Part shown: positions 28,230-36,934 of the stretch, one piece after another
Numbering within the stretch: the stretch's first letter is position 1
How the letters are laid out: each line of letters starts with the position of its first letter
From: Bradyrhizobium xenonodulans
GTDB lineage: Bacteria > Pseudomonadota > Alphaproteobacteria > Rhizobiales > Xanthobacteraceae
Direction: 5' to 3'
Assembly: GCF_027594865.1 (NCBI RefSeq)
Contig: NZ_CP089391.1
Span: forward strand, 7,098,501-7,162,500
DNA: 64,000 nt
Made by a program: the position numbers and the translations under genes
The notes under the pieces: generated by a model
Told to the model about the DNA's origin: nothing
Databases searched by the model: none
Seen by the model: the letters and a program-made list of their open reading frames with translations, nothing else

Positions 28230-29933
28230 TCAGTATCCCATCTTCTTCTTCAGATCCTGATCGATCCAGATGCGCGCATAGATAGGGCCCGGTCGCACGG
28301 CCCCGGCGCGTAGCTCGCCTGCATACCCCTTCACCCACGGCCACCAAGCCGTGTAGACGTAAGGCGTCGGCAACCAGATGTACGGCGCCTTGTCTAGTAT
28401 CTCGGTGGTGATCGCCCGTAGCGCAGCCTGACGCTTGGATTCGTCCCGTTCCTGGTAGGCAGCTTCCATGCGTTCATCGAGCTTTGGGTCGCTCCATTGC
28501 GACGGATTCCAAGTCTGCCCGGTCATGAAGCTCTTTCGGATCGTCGTGGTCGGGCTGACGTGGCCGCTACTCATGAAATAGCCAGCTGTAACCGTCCTTG
28601 TCGTCATCGCCGACAAGAAGGCCGCATATTCCATTGGTTGGATCTCCAACTTCACCCCGACCTGCTCAAGGTAGGCAGCAACGAGTGACAGAAGATCCAA
28701 TTGATCCTGAGAGGCTGAGGTGACCTGGGTCTTGAAAGCGAAGCCGTTCGGATATCCGGCTTCGGCTAGCAGCTTCTTGGCCGTAACTGGATCGTATTCG
28801 AACAGTTCCCGTACACTGGCCGGCTGCTCCTCCAGGGACTGGAAGTAGCCGGTGTAGTCGGGATGCTGCGGATAGGCGAACAGCTCCGCATTGCCGTTGT
28901 AGAACGACTTGATGATCTCTTGCTTGTTGACCGCCATATTCAGGGCGCGTCGCACGCGGACATCGTCGAACGGCTTACGGTCGACGCGCATCGAAAGAAA
29001 TATGCCCTCTGAGAGCCAGCGGTTCCATTTCAGGGACGGCGTGCTCTTCTTGAGCTGCTCGGCGTCCTGCCAGTTCATCCACTCCACAATGTCCAACTTG
29101 CCGGTGCGGAGTGCGGTCGCGCGAGTCGCCGCGTCCTTGATGATGCGATATTCAACCTTGTCGACGTACGGAAGCTTGAACTCATTTCCGCTGATCGTTT
29201 CTTTATCCCAATAATCGGCGTTCTTCTCGTACGTTTGGGAGTTGCCCTGCACGTAATCCGTCAGCTTGAATGGGCCGGTGCCGTTGAGGTTCTTCCAGTC
29301 CCCAGCGCCCGCAGCCACGACCTCCTTCGGTGTGATGCCGGAGTAAAACCCGTAGCCGAAGCGGTAATCCCACTCGGCGTTGAACTTCGACATCTCGAAC
29401 ACAACCGTGTATTTGCCTTCCGCGCGCACATCCTTGATATGGTCGAAGTAACCGCTCTGCGCCTTCGGGCTACTCGCGAGACGCTTAAAGCTGAACACCA
29501 CGTCGTCGGCGACCAGCTCACGCTTCGCCATCACGCCTGTTTTTTCGGGAAACATCACGCGCTGGCGCAGCGTGATCTTCACGCGCAGCGGATTCTCCAG
29601 CCACTCCCATTTCTCCGCGAGCTCGCCGCGAATGAGATTCGAGGGGATGTAGGTATCGGATGTGAAGCCGTTCGGACCACCGCGCGACTTGGCCTTGGAC
29701 AGATCCGCGGTGAACAACTGCTCGTAGACTTGCCCGGTGTCGTGATTGTGCTTCCAATTCCAGTCGTAGCTGTCGAAGGACAGAGCGGAGAGGCTGCCAT
29801 AGACGGTAGAGATCTCTAGAGTTCCGCCGTATTTCGGCGTCTCCATGTTGGTCTGAGCCGACGCGGAGCCTGCCGCGAGCAGGAGACCGAGCGCGCCGGT
29901 ACAGGCGAGACTGCGTAGTGACTTAGTGTGCAT
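28230..29933 (-). CDS. Peptide ABC transporter substrate-binding protein, SBP_bac_5 family
   Basis: A 567-residue periplasmic binding protein, longer than DppA by about 30 residues but within the family range. Residues 1-26 are a signal peptide (HTKSLRSLACTGALGLLLAA, cleaved after SASA). The central part shows family landmarks: LAEKWEWLENPLRVKITLRQ, DDVVFSFKRLAS, ATRATALRTGKLDIVEW, and RRALNMAVNKQEIIKSFYNG. The ATG is preceded by AGGAGG. It is the third gene of the minus-strand operon, after dppB and dppC, which differs from the more common arrangement with the binding protein first. Substrates may be peptides, but family-5 proteins also bind opines, nickel complexes and sugars, so the ligand is open. 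Confidence 0.95.
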   Translation of the reverse strand: MHTKSLRSLACTGALGLLLAAGSASAQTNMETPKYGGTLEISTVYGSLSALSFDSYDWNWKHNHDTGQVYEQLFTADLSKAKSRGGPNGFTSDTYIPSNLIRGELAEKWEWLENPLRVKITLRQRVMFPEKTGVMAKRELVADDVVFSFKRLASSPKAQSGYFDHIKDVRAEGKYTVVFEMSKFNAEWDYRFGYGFYSGITPKEVVAAGAGDWKNLNGTGPFKLTDYVQGNSQTYEKNADYWDKETISGNEFKLPYVDKVEYRIIKDAATRATALRTGKLDIVEWMNWQDAEQLKKSTPSLKWNRWLSEGIFLSMRVDRKPFDDVRVRRALNMAVNKQEIIKSFYNGNAELFAYPQHPDYTGYFQSLEEQPASVRELFEYDPVTAKKLLAEAGYPNGFAFKTQVTSASQDQLDLLSLVAAYLEQVGVKLEIQPMEYAAFLSAMTTRTVTAGYFMSSGHVSPTTTIRKSFMTGQTWNPSQWSDPKLDERMEAAYQERDESKRQAALRAITTEILDKAPYIWLPTPYVYTAWWPWVKGYAGELRAGAVRPGPIYARIWIDQDLKKKMGY

Positions 29934-29965
29934 AAGTGTCCTCCTCTAGAAACTTAATTCCTTGC

Positions 29966-30871
29966 TCAACGATGGCCGCGCATTCGCGGATCAAGCAGAT
30001 CGCGCAGCGCATCGCCGAAGACGTTGATGCTGAACACCACTAAAGTCAGGCAGATGCCCGGAGCGAGCGCCATCCAGGGAGCGAGATACATGTAGTCGCG
30101 CGCGGAGCCGGTGAGCATGCCGCCCCAAGACGGGGCGGGCGGTGGGATACCAAGCCCCAGGAAGGACAACGATGCTTCGGCCAGAATGGCCGCGCCAACG
30201 CGTGTGGTGAACAGTACGATCAGGGGTGGCATGACATTCGGCAGGATGTGCCGCCACAGTATGCGGTTGGTGCCCGCGCCAATCGACTGAGCGGCGTGGA
30301 TGTAAGTTTGCTCGGATACCGACAGCACCGCGCTACGGACGATACGGGATCCGGCAATTCCGAAGAAGCACCCGAGCGTAACAATGACCGAGGGCATGCC
30401 GGGGCCGGCTACCGCAACGACCACGATCAGGACCACGAGATCGGGAAAGCTCATCCAAGCATCGACGAAACGCTGCACCAGCATGTCGAATCGCCCGCCG
30501 AGGTAGCCCGTGGTAATGCCGAGAGCGACCGAAATGATCGTTGCAAGAGTGGCTGCCGAAAAACCGATGATGATAGAGAGGCGCGCACCATAAAGGATGC
30601 GAGAAAAAATATCCCGGCCGAGATTGTCGGTACCGAACCAGAATTGCCAACTCGGCGGCTTCAAGCGGTGGATCGGCACGATCTGGTTGTAGCCGTAGGG
30701 CGCCACCAAATCCGCAAAGACGCCAGCAAACAGGAAAATCAGACAGATCACCGCACCGGCGGCGCCAAGCGGCTTTTCGCGGAGCAGTCGGTAGAAGAAC
30801 TTGGCGACAATGTTCAGACCCTTGACCGACGGCCGACGGATCGCGAGCGAGGTCTCTGTGATCTCGACCAT
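29966..30871 (-). CDS. dppC: Peptide ABC transporter permease DppC-like
   Basis: A 301-residue inner-membrane permease. It has an N-terminal cytoplasmic segment, then a first helix (PLGAAGAVICLIFLFAGVFA), a periplasmic stretch with WFGTDNLGRDIFSRILYGAR that is diagnostic of DppC/OppC, and the BPD-type core with the ATPase-docking loop (HAAQSIGAGTNRILWRHILP). The end LRDLLDPRMRGHR is also typical. Its ATG overlaps the dppB stop codon by one base (TGATG), so translation is coupled. It forms the translocation channel with DppB. Confidence 0.95.
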   Translation of the reverse strand: MVEITETSLAIRRPSVKGLNIVAKFFYRLLREKPLGAAGAVICLIFLFAGVFADLVAPYGYNQIVPIHRLKPPSWQFWFGTDNLGRDIFSRILYGARLSIIIGFSAATLATIISVALGITTGYLGGRFDMLVQRFVDAWMSFPDLVVLIVVVAVAGPGMPSVIVTLGCFFGIAGSRIVRSAVLSVSEQTYIHAAQSIGAGTNRILWRHILPNVMPPLIVLFTTRVGAAILAEASLSFLGLGIPPPAPSWGGMLTGSARDYMYLAPWMALAPGICLTLVVFSINVFGDALRDLLDPRMRGHR

Positions 30872-31827
30872 CAGCGATTCCTCACTTTCGGGTCAAGGAA
30901 GCCGTAGCTCAAGTCGACCAGCAGATTGACCAACACAATCGCAATACCGAAGACAAGGAAGACCCCGGCGATGGTTGGGTAGTCTCGCGAAGTCACCGCC
31001 TCCAACAGCAGCAGCCCCATACCGGGGATGACGAATATCTGTTCGAGGATGACCGCCCCACCGAACAGAGCACCAGCTTGCAGACCGACCAAGGTGATGA
31101 CCGGGATTAACGCATTGCGCAGTGCGTGGCGCATGACGATTGCGGTGGTGGAAAGCCCTTTTGCCCTTGCTGTGCGGATGTAGTCCTGTCGCAGCACCTC
31201 CAGCATTAGTGTTCGGGTCAATCGCATGGTAGTGGCCGAGAATGCAGTACCGAGGATCAGCGCCGGAATGAGCAACTGCTGGAAATTGGCCCAAGGGTTG
31301 TCCGAGAATGGAACAAACCTTACTGATGGCGACCAACCCCACCAGATCGACGGAAATACCATCACCAAAGTGCCCACCCAGAAGCCCGGAATTGCGAGCG
31401 CGAGAAGCGAGAACGTGCGAAGAATGTAGTCGCCGATGGTATCCTGTTTCAGGGCAGCATAGACGCCAATCGGTATACCGAAGACGAGCGATACAGAGAG
31501 GGCAAGCACACCCAACTCGACGGTAATCGGCAGGCGGTACAGGATTTCGCCCATCACCGGCGCGTTGGTCCATAGAGAATTGCCGAGACTTCCCTTGAAC
31601 AGCAGCGCGCCGATCCACTTGAAATACTGGACGTAGATCGGCGCATCGAGCCCTAGCGCGACTTCAAGTTGCTCTCGGGTTTGCTTGGCCGCACCCACGT
31701 CGTTCTGCGAGAGCATCAGGTCAATGATGTTGCCGGGTATCAGGCGAATCGCGATGAAGACAATAAGAGAGGTAAAGATCAGCGTCGGGATCAACGCAAG
31801 CAAACGACGTGTGGCGTACCCTATCAT
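30871..31827 (-). CDS. dppB: Peptide ABC transporter permease DppB-like
   Basis: A 318-residue inner-membrane permease and first gene of the five-gene operon dppB-dppC-binding protein-dppD-dppF. ATG 31827 (MIGYATRRLLALIP) is preceded by GGGGGAGGG, fits the family's N-terminal helix, and is preferred over a longer open frame. LIPGNIIDLMLSQND, VEVRLPITVELG-type helices, SLLALAIPGFWVGTLVMVF and the docking loop EVLRQDYIRTARAKGLS are standard DppB features. The end is YGFLDPKVRNR. A decayed direct copy of the first two thirds of this gene plus its upstream region is found about 2.4 kb away at 33835-34560. Confidence 0.94.
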   Translation of the reverse strand: MIGYATRRLLALIPTLIFTSLIVFIAIRLIPGNIIDLMLSQNDVGAAKQTREQLEVALGLDAPIYVQYFKWIGALLFKGSLGNSLWTNAPVMGEILYRLPITVELGVLALSVSLVFGIPIGVYAALKQDTIGDYILRTFSLLALAIPGFWVGTLVMVFPSIWWGWSPSVRFVPFSDNPWANFQQLLIPALILGTAFSATTMRLTRTLMLEVLRQDYIRTARAKGLSTTAIVMRHALRNALIPVITLVGLQAGALFGGAVILEQIFVIPGMGLLLLEAVTSRDYPTIAGVFLVFGIAIVLVNLLVDLSYGFLDPKVRNR

Positions 31828-32439
31828 GACCCTCCCCCGCGCGTATCGGCAACGCGCTCTGCGATCGACGGACACTTTGTCTCTTACGAAGATCTTATCC
31901 CTTGGTAGAATCGAATTTCTGCAAAGCGACCCATCAATGAGCCGCATTTCTGCGCCAAAGATGGAAAATTCGAAGGTTATTCTCGGCGGCGTTTTCGGCC
32001 ACAAGACTCCTGATAACTGGCCCGGAACGTCTGGACACTTCTTCCAAGCGAGAACCGAGCAAAAGAGAGCCGACCTAGAAGCTGCATCCCCTTTAGTGAA
32101 CTCTGACGGATTTAGGTGCGAGGTTGAGGCGACGAGATAGTCGAGCCATGCACCACTACAAGTCTCTAGTATTCAGTACATAAACTGCGCTGCGGAATGC
32201 AGTCAAAGAGCGCCTCTTCGAAGTAGCGAGCGCGGCCATCATGTCAACGACTGCAAGTGCGTCTCGGCGTATCGCGCTGGCGCGCAATGAAACGTACGGG
32301 CCACCATCGGGGTTCGCAAGCTTGTCGCGTCCTCTGCTGCTGGTGACTTAGCGAAGAGCTTTCGCGGCGAACCGGAGCAAGCAGGAACGCTCCTGCGCAT
32401 CGGCGCGTCGGGACCTTACGAGCAAGGAGGTGGGGCGAA
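31828..32439. other. Upstream region of the peptide importer operon
   Basis: About 600 bases. The first 240 bases (to roughly 32065) are also present, diverged, at 34330-34560 in front of the decayed dppB copy, so the leader or promoter was duplicated with the gene. I could not pick out promoter boxes. From 32070 to 32440 nothing recognisable was found. Confidence 0.45.
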
Positions 32440-32620
32440 GAAGCGAAAGGCGAGCTTCAAAGAGATGGACTCGCCGCCCGGCCAGACGATCCCCGGCTGA
32501 TGACGAACGGAGCGTCAACCGTCTGGCCGGCGTCCTTGACGATATCGTAAGCCAAATGGATCTCGATCGGTTTGACCCGACGACTAAACGGATCGCGCCC
32601 CCCGCGAGAAGCGCAAGCCG
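32440..32620 (+). pseudogene. Enoyl-CoA hydratase C-terminal relic (inverted block)
   Basis: The plus strand reads ERSVNRLAGVLDDIVSQMDL, which matches KQTVNRLSGALDDLTSHMDV near the C-terminus of the enoyl-CoA hydratase at 15284-16108. A degraded tail follows (RIAPPARSASRF against GIAAFREKRKPRF). It is the first piece of a run of fragments in opposite orientation to their intact parents. Confidence 0.8.
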
Positions 32621-32744
32621 TTTTAACGAACGCTGGCAGCGAATACCGAAACACAAAGAGCTCTACAAAGGGCCGGCTCATATAGCTGGTTGCAGAACGT
32701 TGCGCTACAGCGGTCCTACCACACTGGCTCAGCAGCATACCACG

Positions 32745-32900
32745 ATCAGCGCGCTCGAGCGGTCTCGGCGACGAAGGCCCAAATCGGCCAGCAGCGAGAG
32801 CAATCGGCGACCATCGACCCGGTTCGTCAGCATGACGATGGAATACACCGTTGGCCATTATTCCAAGCGCGTCACAATGATCGACACCTTGCTGAGGCCC
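32745..32900 (+). pseudogene. Acyl-CoA dehydrogenase C-terminal relic (inverted block)
   Basis: Two frames read RAVSATKAQIGQQ and MTMEYTVGHYSKRVTMIDTL. These match RSVSAAKVQIGQS and MTMEYSVGHYFKRVTMIGTL near the end of the intact dehydrogenase at 47543-48730. It joins directly to a thiolase fragment at about 32899. Confidence 0.88.
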
Positions 32901-32998
32901 ATCCGGCGTTCAGGTCAAGATTGCGCGCTGGGACTTGCGCATGGAATAATCTGGTTGACGGGCATTCGCCGCAGCAGCGCCACCCTCATCATGCTGGG
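32899..32998 (+). pseudogene. Thiolase-like C-terminal relic (inverted block)
   Basis: The plus strand reads DCALGLAHGIIWLTGIRRSS followed by ATLIM, matching DCALALAHGTGWLMGTRHSS ATLIM at the C-terminus of the intact thiolase-like protein (44248-45402). Nucleotide identity is high across about 95 bases. It runs straight into the DUF35 fragment. Confidence 0.9.
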
Positions 32999-33270
32999 AT
33001 GCGGCTGCTCCCGGTTCGTACTACTGCTATGCCGGCAATGACATAGAACAAATTGGTATCCAAGAGGTATCTGCCCGTATTGCCTGTCGATGGCTCTCGA
33101 TTGGAGGAGTCTCCAGGCGAAGGCGAAATTCAATCATCTTCTGTATATCGCATGGGGGACCCAACCTACGTCCTAACCTATGTAGCGCGCACCAGGACCG
33201 ATCATGCTGACCAATGTGATAGATGCTGATCCGGCCACACTGCCGATCGGCATGAATCTTCTTTTACGTT
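32996..33270 (+). pseudogene. DUF35 OB-fold protein relic (inverted block)
   Basis: The DNA follows the intact gene (43863-44243) from the start of its zinc ribbon to the OB-fold. The best translated pieces are MGDPTYVLTYVA and, in another frame, GPIMLTNVIDADPATLPIG. Several frameshifts and the loss of the N-terminus make it non-functional. Confidence 0.88.
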
Positions 33271-33279
33271 GATGCGGTT

Positions 33280-33480
33280 GGAGTGGAGCCGCTTGGCCGC
33301 AAGCCTCATCACGTCGCCTCCGCAGAGCTGCGGAGCCAAAGACAGGGGGGCCGATCGGTGCAGCGACGGCAGCCGCCTGAGGCTTGCGTCCCGCTACAGC
33401 TTCGCAGCGCACAGCAATTGCCGCGACCCAAGGAGAGGATCCTGGTCTGTCGTCAACGAGGCAGGAGCGCAGCGTCAGGT
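33280..33480 (+). repeat. Copy of the spacer between DUF35 and MBL genes (inverted block)
   Basis: Around 33345-33450 the plus strand resembles the minus strand of 43680-43780: shared GGCAGCCG, GCTTCGCAG-like and GCAATTGCCGCG blocks in the same order. It keeps the collinearity of the inverted copy between its DUF35 and MBL pieces. Confidence 0.6.
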
Positions 33481-33544
33481 CTCGGACAGCCGATCTGATC
33501 AAATCGGCTAAAAGCATTTGCGAAGCATTGATCGCCCGCGACAT

Positions 33545-33700
33545 CATGCAGCTTACACTTGCTCCAAGTTCTATATTGTTTTGTGTGTAAGTGGCCACGC
33601 GCGATGCTGATCGACTATGGCTCGCCCTCCGGGGGCATCTTGACCGGACGGTCGACCGCGATGGCATGCAGCCGCTGCGGTTCTTGACCCTTCTGGGCCC
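33545..33700 (+). pseudogene. MBL-fold protein fragment (inverted block)
   Basis: With frameshifts the plus strand reads SSILFCV, MLIDYGSPSGG and HLDRTVDRDGMQPLRF. These match FYIVLSGSSQ, MLIGYGLASAG and RLHWTVDRDGLQPLRF of the MBL-fold gene at 41214-43608. It is the last recognisable piece of the inverted copy. Confidence 0.85.
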
Positions 33701-33834
33701 GAATGCTCCCATTTCGTTCAGAAGTCCTTGGCAACAGCGAGGTCACCTACACGGTCAATATTCGCAACAACTTCGGGCGTGCCTTTGTCTGCGGTGCTCG
33801 CCTCCTGCCGGCATTTGGTTAGGCATCAGATGGG

Positions 33835-34560
33835 AACGGATTGGCAAGAGCTCGGAATTGCGAGCTCGAGAAGCGAGAACTTGCGAAGAATGTACTCGCC
33901 GATGGTATCGTGTTTCACGGCAGCATAAACGCCAACCGGTATACCGACGACGAGCGATACAGAGAGGGCAAGCAGGCCCAACTCGACCGTAATCGTCAAG
34001 CGGTACGGGATTTCGCCTATCACCGGCGTGTTGGTCCATAGCGAATTGCTGAAACTTCCCTTGGAATCGGAGCACGCAGATCCATTTGAAATACTGGACG
34101 TCGGCGCATCGAATCCAAGTGCCGCTTCCAGTTGCTCTCGGGTCTGCTTGGCCCGCACTCTCGTCGTTCTGCGAGAGCATCAGGTCAATGATGTCGCCGG
34201 GTATCAGACGAATCGCGATGAAAACAATAAGAGAGGTAAAGATCAGCATCGGGATAAAACGCGAGGGATCGGCGTATGACTCCCCGCCTATCACGACTCC
34301 GCCGTCTTCCCATTCCACGCGGATCGGCGCAACACGATTCTGCGATCCATGGATACACTTGTCTCTCCCGAAGATCTTTACTCGAAATTTCATCAAAGTG
34401 ATGCCTCGATGAGCAGCATTTCTGCGCCAAACTGGAGAAACTCGGAGGCTTATGTCGACAGCGTTCTCAGCCAAGAACATAGTGATACCTGGCACGCGAT
34501 TTGTCTCAAGCGAGAACCATGCGAGAGAGCGGTGCCTAGAAGCAGAGACACGAGATCGTC
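33835..34560 (-). pseudogene. Decayed direct copy of the front part of dppB and its leader
   Basis: Minus-strand remnant of 31380-32065. Conserved pieces in changing frames include IFTSLIVFIAIRLIPGDIID, LMLSQND, and, in another frame, SLWTNTPVIGEIPYRLTIT and VELGLLALSVSLVVGIPVGV. At least three frameshifts separate them. The start codon region is destroyed, and the copy ends at about the codon for the sixth helix. The duplicated segment includes about 230 bases upstream of dppB. Confidence 0.92.
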
Positions 34561-35582
34561 GGAGGTACCCGTCAGACATTTCCGTCTGCGCAGGTGAGCA
34601 TCAACGCCGCTCGCGCCACTGAGTTATTGCTTGGCGATGGAGGCCACGAGCGTGCGCCAAGCAGCCAGACTCCGGGCGGAGCGAAAGGTGAGTCCATATT
34701 GCGGTCCTTTGGTAGCGCCGGGTGGGCTCGCGATGCAGATATTTGGAGACGTCTCAGGAGCGGCGAGCCCCGCGTGACACGATGCAGGCGCATCTTGTCG
34801 AGGGGGCTAGGATACCTCCATTGGCAATTCTCAAGCACGACACGAGAGGCGACCGACAGTGTCCCATGACGCCATCCATGTTCGATTGAATACCTTGATG
34901 TTGAAAAGCCGACAAAAGCGGCGATGCCGTTAGGTGGAACGTGTGCGCTAATTTTTGTCGCTAAGCAAGACGGCCACTCGGTACCGCTAGTGCGGCACAG
35001 GATTGCTGGCGTGAGTGACTCATCGCGAAACTGCGCGGATCGTTCGAATACTTTCCGATGACCCTCGCCCGGCTGATTCTCGCAGCAATACATTGAAGTG
35101 GATCTTCAAAAGACACACCTAAGGCGTCGCGGCGACACGCCCTACCACGTGGACGCCGTCTCGTTTCCCTAAAGATGAGGAAAAGAGGATAAACCGACCT
35201 CCAAGAGTCATGCCCTTGAACGGGCCCAGCATAATCGTACTGGTCGCCGCGGAGAGGTAACGCTAGATCAGGCCACAAACGTCGGTAAGCGAGGCATTGA
35301 AGCAGATTACCCGGTGCAGGAGCGAAAGTTGCCGGCGCTACGCGGCCCTCAACATCTACAGATTTCGCAGAGAGTGGTCTGGTTTTCGTAGTCGGATCGC
35401 GCGTCTTGACGCTGCAGCGCAGGTCGGCATCAAGCCGGCCTTGTCAGAATTTCGCGCTCGCGTGTTTGGTGAGCAGTTAACTCCAGTTGAGGAGCGTGAT
35501 GCACGTCCGCGGCAAGCAACTTGCATTGAGTATCGCACCAGCCACGTTTCTCGGAGGTTGGCCTAAACTGAGGAGGTCGTCT
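34561..35582. other. Gene-poor kilobase before the dehydrogenase gene
   Basis: Short frames only. A minus-strand stretch around 34620-34760 (LPKDRNMDSPFAPPGVWLL) looks coding-like but has no family match that I can name. Probably further debris. The end holds the GAGGAGG ribosome site of the next gene. Confidence 0.35.
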
Positions 35583-36686
35583 ATGAATGCAATCGAGAAC
35601 CCAGCGCGCGACAGGCTGGATAAGGAACGTCGCTTTTCAGTCGTAATGGCCGATCGTCTCACCCGCATCTGTGCGGCGCTACTGCAAGCTGCGGGCGCCT
35701 CGCAGGAGGAGGCGCAATCGGTCGCCGCCGGCTGCGTCAGCGCCAACCTAACCGGCCACGACTCCCATGGAGTCATCGCCATTCCGACCTATATCGACTG
35801 GATCAAGAGGGGGAATATCGTGCCGGGCGCGGAGTGGACCATCGTAAAGGAATCCTCCACCACTGCCGTCATCGACGGGCATTGGGGCTTCGGCTTTCAC
35901 GTTAACGCCAAAGCGATGGCGCTTACGATAGAAAAGGCAAAGACCGCGAATGTCGCGGCATGCGCCGTGTTCCAGCAAAGCCATGTCGGGCGGCTAGCCG
36001 CATATCCCTTGATGGCAGCAAGCGCGGGTATGATCGGCCTCGCGGCCGCTAATTCTGGCCCTTCGCCCAAGTTTGTCGCGCCCTTCGGCGGACGCGAAGC
36101 GCGGCTCGGTACCAACCCAATTTCGATCGCGGTGCCCTCCGATCTCGAGGCCCCATTCCTACTCGACATGGCGACCTCCGCAGCCGCCCTCGGCAAGATC
36201 GAACTGGCGATCGCGCGCGGGGAGGAAATTCCCAAGGGATGGATCATCGATGCCGAGGGACGGCCCACCACAGATCCCCGCGATTACCGCAAAGGTGGAA
36301 CGCTTCTGCCGCTCGGCGGCAGCGAGGGGTACAAAGGGAGTGGGCTCGCCGCGATGGTGGAAGTGATGTGCAGGCTGCTGACCGGCCCTGGCTTCGGAGC
36401 CGAGCCCGACAGCCCGCACAACAACAGTTGCTTCATGGCCGCATTCAATGTGGCTGCGTTCCGCCCACTTGAGAAATTCAAAAAAGATGTCGCCGAGTTT
36501 GCGTTTTACCTGAAATCGACACCGTCGTCCGAAGGTTCATCCGGCGTATTCTACCCTGGTGAAATCGGGCATTTGCGCGAGCAGGAACGTACGGCAAACG
36601 GTATCGAAATTGAGGAAGCTACCTGGGAGAAACTGCGCGCGCTTGCGCGTGATTATGGGCTTGCCGGCGCACTTGATCTCGCTTGA
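35583..36686 (+). CDS. Malate/L-lactate dehydrogenase family oxidoreductase (Ldh_2)
   Basis: A 367-residue NAD(P)-dependent oxidoreductase of the type-2 malate/lactate family, which is unrelated to Rossmann-fold lactate dehydrogenases. Landmarks are SANLTGHDSHGVIAIPTYID (with the catalytic His in DSHG), GFGFHVNAKAMALTIEKA, VFQQSHVGRLAAYPL, LAAANSGPSPKFVAPFGG, RLGTNPISIAVP and YKGSGLAAMVEVMCRLLTG. Family members oxidise 2-hydroxy acids or reduce cyclic imino acids and diketo sugars acids. ATG 35583 follows GAGGAGG at ideal spacing; earlier in-frame codons are unlikely. The next gene in the same direction, 248 bases on, is an aminotransferase, so a hydroxy acid to keto acid to amino acid route is conceivable but not shown. 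Confidence 0.94.
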   Translation: MNAIENPARDRLDKERRFSVVMADRLTRICAALLQAAGASQEEAQSVAAGCVSANLTGHDSHGVIAIPTYIDWIKRGNIVPGAEWTIVKESSTTAVIDGHWGFGFHVNAKAMALTIEKAKTANVAACAVFQQSHVGRLAAYPLMAASAGMIGLAAANSGPSPKFVAPFGGREARLGTNPISIAVPSDLEAPFLLDMATSAAALGKIELAIARGEEIPKGWIIDAEGRPTTDPRDYRKGGTLLPLGGSEGYKGSGLAAMVEVMCRLLTGPGFGAEPDSPHNNSCFMAAFNVAAFRPLEKFKKDVAEFAFYLKSTPSSEGSSGVFYPGEIGHLREQERTANGIEIEEATWEKLRALARDYGLAGALDLA

Positions 36687-36934
36687 ACAGCATGACACTG
36701 CAAACGTCGATGGTCGCACTCTGCAGACGCAGAATTCCAGTTACTTAGCCGGATCGTGGCGACGTCCGCACGCGGCATATTCGACTGCTGAAGGATCAGC
36801 GGTTTCGTAGCCGCGAAGCGCCAAAGTTGACATTCCTTCTGCGGTACTAGGTGCCAATGCCCGACCTGTGCGGAAGTGATGACCGTCGATCGTCGAATAC
36901 GAATCAGCGAGCGTGAAGCCGCAGGAATTTCGCC

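Noticed and set aside
34491..34506. Sigma-54-like TGGCACGCGATTTGTC on the plus strand
   Set aside because: The -12 element is imperfect, it points away from the local decayed gene, and the equivalent base pattern is absent in the intact leader at about 32020.
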